From Toxotes chatareus (taxonomy: Eukaryota; Chordata; Actinopteri; Toxotidae): a DNA stretch of 64,000 nt. Positions within the stretch are counted from its first letter, which is position 1. The number at the start of each line of letters is the position of its first letter. Of the stretch, positions 1 through 14,381 are shown one piece after another. The stretch spans positions 15,996,366 to 16,060,365 of the forward strand of contig CM028886.1 in assembly GCA_016801885.1 (NCBI GenBank). Direction: 5' to 3'. The notes under the pieces were generated by a model. That model was given only the letters and a program-made list of their open reading frames with translations. It made no database searches and was not told the DNA's origin. A program made the translations under genes and the position numbers.

Positions 1-698
1 TCCAGTTTAGGCTTCATTTATGGGAGGTGGCCAGTTGTACCAATGACCTTGACTGTGCTAGAGATATGATTACAGACCTCCTAATTTATGGCACTTTTAG
101 TATGCAGTCATGTTTAACTTTTTTTTTCCCTGTAAGGTCAGTTTCAGATTAACATGTTATCTCATAATTTTACATACCTTATTTTATGTGTCATAGTTTG
201 AGCCCACAAGATTAGGAAATTGCAAAATATAATCTTCATCTTGTGGCCTTGTACCAGAGTAGAAGACTGGCACAGCTTAGATTAAATGAGGTTAGCTACC
301 TGTTAACTGTTAGCTACCACTTCATGATAGAGGTTTCACGATTCCATAATATATTCTCTGTGACATATTAAAATCTGTATACTTAGGTCATTTCCAGCTG
401 TCATAGCAGTATGTTAAAAATATATGAGTAAATAATTTACAGTCCTTCTTCAGTATTAATATTACTGATAACAGCAGCTTCATAGTATTCATTTTCCTCT
501 GAGCACAGAGGTGTTTGACGTCTAGTGAAATCATTTTTGTGTATCTTCTGTGTTTGTGTTCATTATGTTACAGTTCTGCTCAGCAAGGCTCACTTATGTC
601 TAATAGATTATTTATCAGTGCAGACTCATGCACAGTCTGGTTACTTTCTGTTTATCCCGTCTGTTGGTGAATTACCGTTTGTGTTTGTTATTCTACAG
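1..698 (+). other. tmem65: 3' portion of a tmem65 intron
   Basis: This sequence precedes the acceptor ttctacag at 691-698. It is AT-rich. The open frames here have no family resemblance and run across the acceptor, so no other feature is called. Confidence 0.8.
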
Positions 699-3600
699 TT
701 TTGCTGCACAATGCGATCCCCTTCGTTGGATTTGGATTCCTGGACAACTGCATCATGATTGTTGCTGTAAGTGTCAGCTCCACGCAGTGCTCTGGTCCCC
801 TGCAGCTCAGCGGGTGTGGAGATTTACTCAGCAGTTAGCAGTTTGATTTCCACAGGGGGGTACCTGTGCACAAAGCGTGTGTTGCATGTGCTCACGACAC
901 TATGAACAGAAGCATCCAGGGAGAATGAGAAAAATAAATAATGCTTGTTTGATGCTGTATATTTCCTGTTGTCATTCTATGGCAACTCTGTGTCTCATGT
1001 CTGATTCTCTGTGTTCTTGTCTCTTTGTCTTTTAACATCCAGTACATTGTTTATTATTAAGTCTTTGTTTCTTAATGAAATTGAAGCCCAAAGGAACAGA
1101 ATGAAGAGCAACACATTTTTCTGACTTAATTCAAAGTGTTCTTGCACAGCAGGGTTTTGGTTTTTTTTTTAACACAGGATGATGAATTATTATGGGGCTT
1201 CTACAGGGATGTGGGGAGAGAAATAGAAAAGAAAAATAACGGAAACAGAAGAGAATAAATCTAAAAAGAACATTATGAAATGCCATAGCTTTGCCTAAAA
1301 ACCAGTATGCTGTAACAACAAAGATTATTCAGACCACACTGTTTTGCTGGATTTTTTAAATGGGCTCAGCAAATGCATGAAAACATAAATCAATACATAA
1401 TCACCCCTTTGGGCTGAATTCAGCTGGTCTGTGAAAAGTTTGTGCATTTATTAAAACTGTATATTTAATAATAACAGTAAGTGACTGTATGGGCCTAACT
1501 GTGCCCTTTATTCTTAATTCCAGACTTTAAGAGAAACTAATGCACCCTGAAGATCTCAGACTGCTTTCCATTTTTATATGGGGTAATAGGTCTGCACCAA
1601 AGCCAAAAAACCATAACCTGAAAGACTGAAAACTTAACTATCTTAAAAATAAGCTTTTTGAGTTAGAGCAGCATCGTAAACTCTGATTACAAACTGCAGT
1701 CAGCCATGTTATTGGCTTAAAGATAAAAACCTTGTTATGGCATTTTGGAGAAGACATTTAAGTTAGAAGTTAAAATTGAAATTGATCTAGATGAAAATGA
1801 AAATATCTCCATTAGACAAAGAAGGTTGGCAGTGCTAGCGATTATAAACAAACAGAAATCATGGACCAGATTATGATGCACAGATGCTGCAAAGTTAGTC
1901 TCAGCACTGAGCTTTCCTGTCTTACAAGTTAATTTCTATGTTCTCTGTGTTTGTGTGTGTTGTTTTCCAGGGCACACACATTGAGTTATCCATCGGCGTT
2001 ATCCTTGGCATTTCAACTATGGCAGGTATGAGAACCTCACTATCTTAACATAGCTTAAAATCTGCTTACAAATATTCTATTTTTTTTCTTCAAAGCATGG
2101 GGTGGGGGTGCATGTACATGATTAGTCAAATTAAATTCATCGTTTAATTGCTCAGAACAGTATTACCTGTCAGACTTAGTTTGGGGTCACCAAATCTCAG
2201 GGGAAATCACTGCTCTTTGGAAAAATAAATAAATAGCAGACAACAATGTCTGGTAATGAAGCTTTAATGATAAACTAACAATCTGACCGCTTGTTTTATA
2301 AACAATGAAGGGAGATAACATGAGAGAAAGGTAAAGCTGAGACAGAGAGAGCAAGTCTGGTCTAAATAATGATAATTTCATAAATATGATAATACTGTTC
2401 ATCAGCAGAGTGAATGGGTGTAGTAATATCCACTTAGCTCAAAGAGGCACATTAGCATTTTAATGTTATCGCCTGTTCCTATTCAGTGTGTCTGGTAGAG
2501 ACACTGAGGTTGTTTTGTTGCTTTACACTGTGAATGTGGACGGGACGATGTTAGTCTCAGCCTGAAGACTTTTCCTGTTTACATATGTAATAACATTTGA
2601 TCATTATGAACAAAAGCTGAATGACATATCCACAATCACCACTGTCACTCAGTGAGCGTTGGAATGAACTGTGCTAGTAACAGTACTAGTAATAGAAAAA
2701 TCTAAATTCTCTTTACTTTATTGTTTTCAGTAATGTTCACAAAAAAATGCGACTGGCATCCCCACTTCCTCTCTGCCTAACTCTGCAGGAGTTACCTTTC
2801 CTCCTGTGATTCTGTTGCTGTGTCTGGTGGATATCGCTTGTGATTTTGTTGTTTTTAGCTCAAGCTTTTAAACATCAAACAGACTCTGATCTGTATAGAG
2901 GACTCAGGTGAGTCAAAGCTGATGCTGTAACAAAGCAGAGGAGGTAGAAGCCTTAAGCTTTTTATGTTTTCTTTCACTGGTAACTGGAAGGATGCAAATA
3001 ACTTGACCATTGCACACCAGACCAAGGAGAAATAGATCTCTGAGGGACAAACTGTAGAGAGGAGGCCTTTGAATCTTTGCTTTGAGGTGCTTAATGTGTG
3101 TCAAACACGCTTCTGTTTTGATCCTGTGCATGAAGATTTCCAATTCTAACCATTTTTTTTTTCAGTTTGGGATTTTGGAAGAGAGTGTAGTTCTGATTAA
3201 GCCAAAGGAACAATTCCAGGCCTGGTGGGATTTATAGACAGGAGAGTTATTAGGCTGCAAACTCAGGTGGAAAATGTAAAATTCAAGTTCAGACAGCCTT
3301 CTAGTAGTTAGCCTTCTAGTAGAGCCTGTTATCTCTGCATAGTGAGATTTTTCAGTCCATTTTTAACAGTGAGCTCAGGCTACAGAAATCCCCTTAAACT
3401 AAAAAAAAAACTAACTAACCGGGAGCCCACACGGAAGAAGCTTCTGTTCTTTCCTCAAACCCAACCTCAGCTCAGTTTCTACCACTCAGACTCAGATTTT
3501 CACAGCAGTTGTAGTGTTACTCATTCGTGCCACACTGGGGACAGTCAGGGGTCTGCAAATCAAGAGGCTGCAGTTATCTAACCCAGTCCAGAATGATTTA

Positions 3601-6600
3601 GCACCGGCGTCAAATCTGTAGTCAAGTCCACCAATCACACATTTTCTAGGAGGCAAATGTGTCTCAGCTGGCTCGATCGAAGATGGAAGTTGGCCCATTA
3701 GAAACGGTCTGCTGCTTAGTTTGGCTAATTGCATAATTTAAGCCAAGGTAATGATGTGAACACTTTGAAATAGAATTAAATCCATAAAAACATACAGCTC
3801 AAGTTATTACCACGTAAAGTCACCCCACTCTTGCCTTCAAGGACCTATGTCCTATGTCAAGCACAAATACAACACAATACAATAAATACACGCACAACTT
3901 TGGGTGCTAACACCTGCATGTGAGTATCCTTGTATTCAGTTTTGTATCTGTGGCTGCAGGTATAGAAAGGTATTGCACATACACGCACATTTCTCATACT
4001 GTGAACATTATGAGCCACAAATTACAGCTGGAAAGTGAGCCAATAAAAAGTTCCCTCTGTCTCACGTTTGTTATTTCACATTGCTTCACAGCCCATTTAT
4101 CGGCCAGTAAACATGAGTGGAAAGTACACATGCAGACAGTATCTCTGGTTTAGCTTCAGGACCAGAAAGTTCTGGGAAGTTCCTGTGAAAGATGGAGAGG
4201 TTCATCATAGAGTAAGTATACAATTAAAGGAACAGGGAAGGAAATCTGTATCTTTATAGTATAATTATAAATATAAACATATAAATATAAATATAGATTT
4301 ATAGATAGATAGATAGATAGATCAGCCCAGCCAAACCCAGTTTGCTCACTCTCTGCCTCTCTCTGAGCTGCTCTGTCTCTCCCTGATTTGCTCCCTTGAA
4401 TCTAATTAGTGAGAGTGATGGACAAAGTACAAGGCTTTTTACTCAGTGAATGACGTAAAAGTATCTGCTATATGGTATAATCCACGTCTCTTGTATGTGT
4501 GTGAGTGTGGTTCCACCCCTCACCAGCCTGTGGATGTACACTATGCACTGAGACGCAGAGAGAGCAGTGAGTTAGAGGCAGACATCTAACCTTGGCTTGT
4601 AATTACATTTGAGCAGCCTGACCACATAATCAAACCTGATAGCATCTCCATTGCATCTGCCTCCTCAGGTGCTTGTACGGAGACAAGATGTAGAACAACA
4701 GTGGGATGTTTTGTTAACTGCATCGTTATATATCTTAACAAAGCTAACTTTATAAACTAACCAGTTCTTCTTCTTTTAATTTGAAACAACCTGCCAGCAT
4801 AGATTGTCCTACAATGAGAAATATATCAGCAAAGAGAGAGAAAGTTTATTTGAATTTATCTAAAAATGGAAACATTGCCTATAATACATAGTAAGTAAAG
4901 TATCATCCTCCATATTTTAGAGAAGACAGAGAAGGAGAAATAACTCTGCTGCCAGTTATTTTGTTATATTAATTATTGTGTAGTGCACATACAACTGCTC
5001 ATATCATGTAATGAAAAATAAAACATGAAATCATTAAACGTGAAACTCATCTTCAACAGCATCTACATTACATAACAATCGATTCTTTCCTCCACATTGA
5101 GACCATGTTATTCAGTGAGTTACAGTCAGACTGGAATCCTGTCCAGTGCAAACATTTTTTTGTCTGTTGAAAATACCAGAACGATTTCCTCATTTAGCCC
5201 AAACCCACTGTGTGTTTTGGCACCAGCTGGTTGGCTAAGCATTAGACATTTGTACACTTTCCTTAATGTTGCCCTGCCTCTCTCTTCCCACTCTGAAGTT
5301 GTGATGAAGTCATCTAAAGGAGCCTTTCACAGTGCAGTAAGCTAACATCTTTACATTAGACACAAATACAACTAACCTTGTTTAAGGTTACTATCGTTGA
5401 TGCTTTGTTTCAGCAGGCAGGTGCGTCTGTCCTCAACAAGGCCACCGTCACAGGCCTGCTGTAACACACTAAACTAAACTGGGTCAAAACCTAGTACATG
5501 GGTGGCTCACGCATGGCCAATGTGCAAAATTGAGGACAACTGAGGAGTTGAAAGCGCTTGTTACTTAGAGCTGTCCACTTGTGATCAGATCATCCAAGAT
5601 GTATGTTAATGGCAGGTGTGAACAGGTCCACACATCAGACTGAAGCACTAAAGACCTCCTGCCAGAGTTAGATGGAGATTGTGCCTTAGCAGAGATGCTT
5701 TGTTTCAGTTCCCCTGAGGCTTTCTGTGCCGCTGCAGCAATACTGTGAACTCAGGGTCACAGACAACAGAGGGAACACAAGCAAAGCACAGACTTTATTC
5801 TCTCTTTTAGAAGCAATAATATACAAACGACAGAACAAGCAGATTCTTTAAGGCAATGTCTCCCAAATGCTCTACTCTGCAGAATTACTCCGCTCAGTGA
5901 CAGAGATCAAAAAATATTAAGGCATCATGACACTTGGGCCTGCTCCTTGATCCTGTTTCATTAGTCATTGCAGCATTTCCTTATCCTCTTCTCCTAAAGC
6001 ACTTTGCAAAGTGCTGATTTACTGCTTACATTATTCAGGCTCAGGGAGCAAGTCAACAGCCACATGTGCTTCAGGTGTGCATCTGCCTCATTAATGAGCC
6101 CACTGTGGTTGTCCATCATATCCTGTGCAAAGACCAAGGTGGTAAAAATAAGCAGTGTATGGTTGTTTTAAAAGAAATTACTGACCCATATTTGATCTGG
6201 GTTTTGGCTAACCCATATTTGATCTGCTTACTGGTTCAAACATGCTGCTTCTTGCTTTTTGCTCCCGTCCTCTGAGGTGCAAGTGGCCGCTCAGGAGACA
6301 TGTGGTGTAATATCATGCAGTATCAAAGGGAAGTAGAGTAAGGAATGTGAAGATAATTGAAGTGTTTATCTCTCTCCAGCTCCTGGCCAACACTTCACCC
6401 TCAGTTACAGATACATGCGTTAATGAAATCATGTTGCTATCCTCCAATATTTCTGATTCTGTAACTACACTGCACCCACATGGTCTTGCAGTACTTGCGC
6501 ATCTTGTGTCCTAATGTCATGAGGCATGTAACAAATTATATAATCTTATAATTATGTAATCTGCCAAACTCCCTCGCCCCGGGTGTCTCTGACATATACT

Positions 6601-9600
6601 GTACCACAAAGGCAAACACTGATTATTAGGCCTTTTATCCCACTTTGTGCCACATGGTTCTTTGCCACTGTGTCATCCAAGTGTGAAACTTGGACCTATT
6701 CAGATATTGTACCTGATATATAATGTTATTGAGTGGACTAAAGGTAGACTAGGTTTAGTAACCTGTCACTGTGAAGGATGCCACAGTGTCTCCTGGCAGA
6801 CAAATCCAGGTACTTGCCTGTGAATGGCATACAAAAAAAAAATGTGTCATGCTCCTTTTTTTTTTCTTTCAAATGATGACAAATTCAGTTTCCAGACAAA
6901 CACATGCTGCACCCTGTGCCTTTCAGCTGTCCTCGACATCAACCTCAATTTCCTAATTTCATTTTGTAATCATGTCTCTTACTCTTCTCTCATTTTCTGC
7001 AGCTGCTGCCCTTGGCAACCTGGTGTCTGATCTGGCAGGACTGGGGTAACAATTTCACACATACACACACACATACTCCCACACACCAACACACACTCAT
7101 ACTCCCACACAAACACAGACAACTGTTAGTTTCTGCGAATCATGGCACCCTCATTCACGTTAATACCATTACACCATATTACAGCAATAGAGTTTTTGAA
7201 TATAACGAGTGTTCTTTTATGACAATAAAGAAGTAGCAGCTTACTTTCTCACTCTACCCTCTTCAGTGAAGGTTGTGTCATTAAATTGTTTAGTATTAAA
7301 CGGTAATTATTGAATTTAGCCCAGAGAAAGATAAGCATGAGCAGCAAGGGAGAAAATGAGATACAGCCACCGGAGGTTTGTGTCCCAGAGGAAAGAAAAC
7401 TGTGTTGTGCGAAACATAAAGGGATGATACCATGAATGAGAAAAGCCTAGTAATTTAACATTATCAGTGTGGTCTGATTAAATCATGACAGTCTGAACAA
7501 GGTGTGTATGAATGACGGCGGCAGTTTGCAGCCTGCCATAACTCACCATTTCTGAGTTGATATGTAATTTTACAGCTGTAGAAAAAAAACTTGTTTAAGT
7601 ATATGTTGATGTTAAACTAGTTATTAACAGATATATTGTCCATCACACAGGACATGTTGAACATAATTTTGGATCAGTTGGCTCTTTTCCTTGATTATTT
7701 AAAAAACTGACACTTACGCTTGACTCTGTCATAAGACATTGTTTTACAATTACTTTGAATGCAAAATCACATGATTTTTCTAATTATAAAAAATAAATTA
7801 TAATTATTTAAAGCATATTTTTTATGTGCTCCTGGCATTATATTGGATTTTCTTGTACTGGGAGTTGGGGGGATTTTAAACAACATTATTTACAAGGGGT
7901 TTGCAAGCAGTTCAGGTCTCATCAGTCTGATGTGCAGGTAACGTGTTGAAGCAAATTCTGAGTTTGTGTGGTATAGGAGGAAGTACAATACTTGCATAAC
8001 TGTGCACCTAATTATCCCTTATTCTGGTTTTAATACCAGTGTTACGCTCTGTTGTAACATGGACTGTATATTTTATTGCTGACATATTAAACCCCAAACC
8101 ATGTTTGTTCCTCCAAAATGATGCTGTGAGAAAATAAATCAAAACAGCAACTACCTGGTCTGATCCCACCTGCCCATCACAGTTGTGTGTGCAAGCATGT
8201 GATCAGGTGTGATCAATAAAAAGCAATGTGAGATTTATGAGAACAGGAAGCTGATTTTTTTTTTCTTCCAGAAAAGACAGCAACATGATTTACATACTTT
8301 CAGATGACTGTAAAGCCTGATAAGGTTCGATCAGCTGACTATTATCCACTTCAGGATAATAGGATCATAATCAGCTTCTTAACCTGCTTCACAGGCTCCA
8401 GAATGCTAACAGTGATAGAAGAGGCCTTAAACCCTGTGCCATCAACAATCTATTGGCTGTATTTCAATGATATTTAGTTTTGTTTAAATACGGAGGTAGT
8501 CAGTAAGACAGACGATAAATAGTCACACTCACACTCTGCTGTTGCCTTTGCTCCATTTCAGTGTGATTGATTAGCTCAGTTGTTGTGGCCTCTATAAATG
8601 CTCTCAGTGGACACTCTCCTATTTCTGCTTCCGTGTGTGCGTCTTGTGTTTCCCATTCACTCGTAATTGAAAAGTGGAGCCCTTGTGGCCAGTTTGTCAA
8701 GGTGATACTCAGCTACAGCAGACGAGAGAGTTTTTTATTTTATTTTGATATATTTACACCAGTGAGTATGAAGGCTGTTTGTCTGCCTAGCTCCTGCAGG
8801 TGTCCTTCAGTGCAACATTTGCATTACAGCTTTAGCTCATTTCAAAGACAAAAGGCTTGAGGCTCACATATAAGAAAAAAAAACCCCTATGCGTTAGATT
8901 ACTCTGGGACTCGGTGGCACTTCAGTGGCAGTTGAGAAGGTGATTCATGTGTTGAACTCAGCAGACGTCTTGCTGAGGTTGTGGGAAAACTTTGATCAAG
9001 TGCTGACAGATGAGGAGACCCCAGACACCTCTTTACTGTAAACGTGTTGCACATACTGCTTTATAGTTTGCTCAGATCCACACTGACTTTGTACGAGGGT
9101 GGCAACTAACTATAATTTTCAGTGCAGAATAATCTGCCTGCTCAACTGATAAAGTGTCCTTTCTAGGAAAGTAAGAAAACCAGTAAATATTCAGAACTTA
9201 TTAGGTGACACCAGTTACTTTTTGGCTTTTTTTTTTTTTTTTTTTTTAAAAAATTACATTGCTTGATTAATTGTTGCCGCTCTAGTCTGAGTCTGTTCTT
9301 GAATCCATAAATTAGCATATTTTGTAGGTTGTTTCCTATAATTGGCTTTGATTACGTTCTCACTCCTAACAAACTTGGAAGAAGATCAAGATCCTCATTT
9401 CCAGGCAGTCTGGGAGTAGTGTTATTTAGTTCAGATCTTTCTCGCCTTCCTAAATGAGCCAAGTTAAAGGCTCAGGAGATCGATTAAAATGCTGCTAATG
9501 TGCTTAGTGTGAACTTTTCTTTAGTTTGCTGGAAAGACAAAAAAAAAAAAAGCTTATTTGTCTTGAACTTTGAAGTGTTTTATCTGTTGGCCGCACTGGG

Positions 9601-12600
9601 TGGAGTGGAGAAAAGACGCTTGACAGAAATATCTACTGTAGCATTTGAGTCATTTGGATTTCAGTAGGTAACTTTCACTATAAAACCTTTTCTGGACACT
9701 TATTGACAAAGAAATCACCCACATCACTGGTATTTTCAATTTTTATGGAGATAGACCAACGTTTTTGCAGACTCACTAAGATTATAATTTGTTGCACATT
9801 TATAAACCTGTAGCCTGAGGACAGTGCTGTACTACAAATCATACAATGTTTTAAATAAAAAGTATGATAAATAAATTCTAACTATATTTGTTTATGATAA
9901 AACTGTGACTATTTTTAGATTGTTAGAGAACATTACATGCAATTTCCTCTTCTGCACCAATGGTACAGAGAGACAGGAAGAGAGATGGACTGGACAGGCA
10001 ACACAGAGGTTTGAGCAGGGCAGAATTAAGAAGACAAGACAAATTAAGAAGACATAAAACAGACTCAGACCCCAGTTTACGTACAGATGAACCTGCTGAT
10101 CCACCTGAGTACCCAGTGAAAGACACCTGCCTTCTCAGTCGTGTAATTGAACAGCACAATTACATGTATGTGTTTGTGTGTGTGTGTGTTTTTCATGTGA
10201 GTGTGCTTTATTTTGTAAGAGGCTGCATGTGTTTTGACAGATGTGGCAAACCAACTGAATCATCCTCCATAATGTTGCTCACGATTCACTGGGACCGTTC
10301 AGCCAGTTGTTACTGGTGCTCCTGTCCAGCTTGGTCTCAGCTGCTCTTTGTGCTTTTCCATGGACACAATGCGTCAGTGGCTTTCTGGGTCAGACGAGGA
10401 GCCCTGAAAAGATTTAATGCATTTGGGTGAAGTTGGAGAAAACGGGGCAAGAACTTGCATTACGCACATTAGTGAGCTCCCGGGAATAAAAATTGGGGAC
10501 CCATGATTATTATATTATTAAAAAGCTAATGAAGGCAGTAAATGAATGAATGTATGATTGATGTTTTTAAATTTCTCAGATTTTTTTTTTGTCCGGATTA
10601 ACATATAATGCGATACTTCATTGATCCCCTCAGGGCCTTCCTCTAAGCAGCTTCAGAGCCAGTCAGTGTTTGGCTAAAGGACACTTTTAAACTGTGGCTT
10701 AATCTCAGTTTATCATGTTGAAGGATGATCTCTTTAATGACACTTCAACTACCCATTTTGAAACACAGCATATTTACTATCATCTGTAGCTCATTAATCA
10801 CCGTAACATTTCTGCTTCTCATAGTTCATCTTTTACACTAATTTTAATTCACATCCCTGCCAAAGGACCTGCTGCTTTCTGCATCAAGCTCATTTCCCAG
10901 ATATCACTGCTAATTTGAGAGCAGCTGTGCCTTTAACTGTTTAAAATGCAACACAGCACAGCTTGTTATTGTCAAATGTGTTGACAATGCTAAGAGAGCT
11001 GTTGTCCTATAAAGGAAACACAAATCCACTCTTCTGGATGGATGTCGTTTTTGTAGCTTGTGATTGAGGTAGCTTGAGCTGCAGCCTTCTGTCGACGTCA
11101 TGCGGCGAGTCTCATGTTTACTAATGATCCCAGGCCTTAAATGATTATACTTTCACTAAATTTCATCATTTCAACGTTTGAATACTGCAGCATTTTATTT
11201 TCTGACGCAGTTGTTGCAAGTGTGTGAAATATATGGATCGTGTCAATGTGCAGTAGGTCCCAGACAAATCAGAAGTCTCGTATGAACACGAGAGGCTGTG
11301 TTTCATTGATGCAGTGACAAAACAAAATCGTTTAAACTAATGTTGCATGTGGAGTTCTTATGTCTCATGTACCTCAATTTGATGTTCATTTTACGAGCAG
11401 AATAGAAATGGAATTACGTGCAGTACATCACCCTGACTGTGAAAATAGAGACTCAGTTCTTTTCCCAGTTTGACAACAATTTTCATCTGCCACTGTGCAA
11501 ACAGTGATTGTCTGTTGTAATTATAAACCAGTGAGATATCAGAAAGTTTCATTTCCTACTATTTCTGCTCTATTCTGATGAAAGGGTGTGGGCACAAGCA
11601 CACACACACCTGTTGACACACACACTCTGGCTTCGTCTGCTTGTCTCCATATCTTTCCTCTAAATATGCTGCCTGCTACCTATCACTCCCCTGACTTGAC
11701 AGCTCCAGCCGCCGCAGCTCATTTGTGTGTGAAGTGAACTGAGGGTCCATTAGTGCCAGTGACTGAACCAGACCTGGGTCAAAATATTTCTCCTCTCACA
11801 CTGGAACTGCCAGACGTGCTTCATATTTACGTGTCAGTAAAGAACAGCAGCTCTCCAATAATCATTTTAGTATTAGCTTTCAGTTTTTCAATTTTTGGTC
11901 ATAATGCTGTTACTGTCTTCTTTATTGTAATTAGCTCAGTGTGTATATTAGCCCCTGCGGCCTCTCACCAGTGCTCCTCTCTGATCTGATCAGAAATAAT
12001 TGAAAGACAGCAGCTTATAGCTTCCCCCCAAAATGAGGCTCTTATCATCAGCTGCTGTTGGATAAAAAATAAAATCTTTGCATGGTGAAATGTTTAACAG
12101 ATTTTTTAAAATGCAATGTATTTTTATTCTTCTTGCCAAAAGCTCAGGTGTTTTTAATGTTTATATTTAAAATCTCCAGGTGCTGCGGGATGTGTGTGTT
12201 GTTTTAGCTGCTACCACATCCTGATTTCCCACAGGATGTCATGAAATTTCAGGTCTGTCTTGTTATTAAACTCAGCAAATTTGACTATGATTATGTTTAG
12301 GAGTAATATTGTTCATATTTTCTCTTATTGTTTCGTCGCTTTTCGTTCATAACCTTTATAAGTGGAGCCAATAGAAGTACCTGTAAAGAACAGAAGAGTA
12401 GAAGTATATCAGTGATTTGTATTCAGTAACACAGAACTCTTCATCTATTCATGGATATGCAGTATTATTCAGAGCTCCACATAAGACAAAACTTTCCACT
12501 TAGAATTGAAATGAACAAAAAGTTCTGGATGATTGATGAGTTTCAAATGTCACCTTGTTACTCGGTGGTCTCTGTTCTCTATCCTCTTCAGTCTGACTTT

Positions 12601-14381
12601 GTTCTGTCATCTGTGCAAAGTGCTGGAAATGATTTTTATTTTATTTGCACTAGAAGCTCCTCACTCTGACTCTGTCTCTGTCTCTCTTCCTTTCTTTCTG
12701 TTATTAAGGCTGATATTTGTCGTCCTGCTGGGTTTATGACAGATGGCAGCCACATGGAGCAGACTGAAACATTCATTTTCTGATTTGTTTTGTTTGCTGT
12801 TATTATCACTTACTTTGGTCGTTAACTTTGACGTCTCTGCCCTGAGTGGGAAAGTGTTTTAATGGATCGTGACATGTACAGCAGAAAAGTATCAAAAGGA
12901 GACTTTTATGTGAAACTGCAACAAAATGAACATAAATAACTGGTTGTAAACATGATATATATACAAATTACAGAATTAGCCTGGAGCTTTAACAGACACA
13001 ATCTAAATATGAGACTAGAATGACGAGACACAGAGTTAATATTATTGACCTTTATATCTACCACGTCTCTCTGCTCTGTTTGAACTGACTTTTCAAACTT
13101 TTCCACTTCTCATGAAACGTTACAATGAAAGAACATCACCTCAATGCTTCTCTGAATAGTGATTCACTGGTGCAGCTCACTTTCAGTGTATTGTTTGATT
13201 CTTCTTTCTCTTCTTCTTGTTCCTGTCTTTTAACCCCCCCCCCACTTCAGGCTGGCAGGTTACGTGGAGGCCTTGGCATCTCGGCTGGGGATGCAGATTC
13301 CCGACCTGAGCCCCAAACAGGCTGACATGTGGCAGACCAGGGTCAGCTCTCATGCGGTTGGTACCATAATTCCTCACTAAAGCCCACGACCCTTAAGCCC
13401 TTCTCTGTTCTCTGTCTTTTCATATAATAAATGCATCTCTCTTTTTCATTTGTGTGTGTGTGTGAAAGACTAATAAACACTCAAAATAAATCCAGTCAGA
13501 GTGGATATTAATGAACCTGCTGCAGAGAGCACTTTGATCAGTTTCCATTTGTTGTGTACTGCATCATAAACATCAAACCAGGTCAGAAACACAAGTCTCT
13601 GTGATGTGCCCTTTTGATCACACATTCATTCTGCAAGGAAATTAGACCTGTTTTTTTTTTTTTTTCTTAATATGCTGTGACTGCTGAAGTGAGTAATGTA
13701 ATTAGCTTTAATTAGCTTCAGAGATTAGTCTGGAGCTAAAAGGCTCCTGGCTGGTTGTGAAGGACCATGCCAGTTCTTCTGACCTGTTCAGAAATGCCAG
13801 TTTTTATTTTCTTGTAAATACATTTTGAAAACATGTCAGAATGTAATGGCAAATCAATGCGTCGGTCTTTGGACACTTAGTGTAGTTGTTTTCAGGGTTG
13901 TTAATCTTTCCTTGCAGCCTTTGCCTGTTCAGTCATACAGTAAGTAGGACAGGTGCTCCATGAAATGATCTAATACACTAAAATGATGACAAAGCTTCTC
14001 TGTCCATTGGTGAATTTAGGCCAAACTGGACCAGAGGCTCGATCAAAACACAGCAAAGTATAAGTACATAAAAAAGTAAGGTTACTGGTTAAAAAGTCAC
14101 TTCTTAGTCAAATGGTGGAGGATTATTTACTGGAAGTGTCACAGCTGAAATGTATTTTTGTGTGCATGATTCAAAACATACATGTTTTGTCTGGATAATC
14201 TTCTCACTTTCACCCCCCTCCCCGTGTTTAGGGTAAAGCCATTGGCGTTGGCATCGGCTGTATCCTGGGCATGTTTCCTCTTCTGTTCTTCAAGGATGAT
14301 GACGAGAAGAAAGAAGGCCAGACGGAGGCCAAGGAGATGACACAGTCGCCACCTGCTCCAACAGAGAGCAGCAAAAACTGA
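699..14381 (+). CDS. tmem65: Transmembrane protein 65, C-terminal five exons (5' part outside the window)
   Basis: Five coding exons join in phase: 699-766, 1971-2025, 7003-7045, 13251-13356 and 14232-14381, the last ending in TGA. They give 139 residues, against about 240 in human TMEM65; the N-terminal targeting region is upstream of base 1. Recognisable family segments in order are LLHNAIPFVGFGFLDN, GTHIELSIGVILGIS, ALGNLVSDLAGLGLAGYVEA, PDLSPKQADMWQTR and GKAIGVGIGCILGMFPLLFF. These are small-residue-rich membrane segments, and a charged tail (KDDDEKKEG) follows. TMEM65 is established as a mitochondrial inner-membrane protein linked to sodium-dependent mitochondrial calcium efflux, and it has also been reported at cardiac intercalated discs. 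All four introns inside this span are GT-AG. The identification is firm; the donor after 13356 (GTTGGT) is weak but is fixed by the reading phase. Confidence 0.95.
767..7002 (+). other. tmem65: tmem65 introns between the exons ending at 766 and starting at 7003
   Basis: Two introns (767-1970 and 2026-7002) flank the 55-nt exon. Donors are GTAAGT and GTATGA; acceptors are ttttccag and ttctgcag. Apart from a short GATA repeat at 4301-4322 I see no gene, RNA or clear transposon. Confidence 0.8.
4301..4322. repeat. (ATAG)n tetranucleotide microsatellite
   Basis: About 5.5 uninterrupted ATAG units, preceded by an AT-rich low-complexity tract from about 4260. Confidence 0.9.
7046..13250 (+). other. 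tmem65: tmem65 intron between the 43-nt and 106-nt exons
   Basis: The donor is GTAACA and the acceptor is a C-rich tract ending cacttcag at 13250. An imperfect CA repeat fills about 7056-7119. A T/A tract lies near 9226-9250. An unexplained open frame at 9960-10430 is treated under findings. Nothing else is supportable. Confidence 0.8.
7056..7119. repeat. Imperfect (CA)n low-complexity tract
   Basis: CA-rich sequence with interruptions, starting immediately inside the tmem65 intron about 10 bases after the donor. Confidence 0.7.
13357..14231 (+). other. tmem65: Last tmem65 intron
   Basis: The intron begins GTTGGT and ends gtgtttag, in phase 0. No other feature is seen. Confidence 0.8.
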
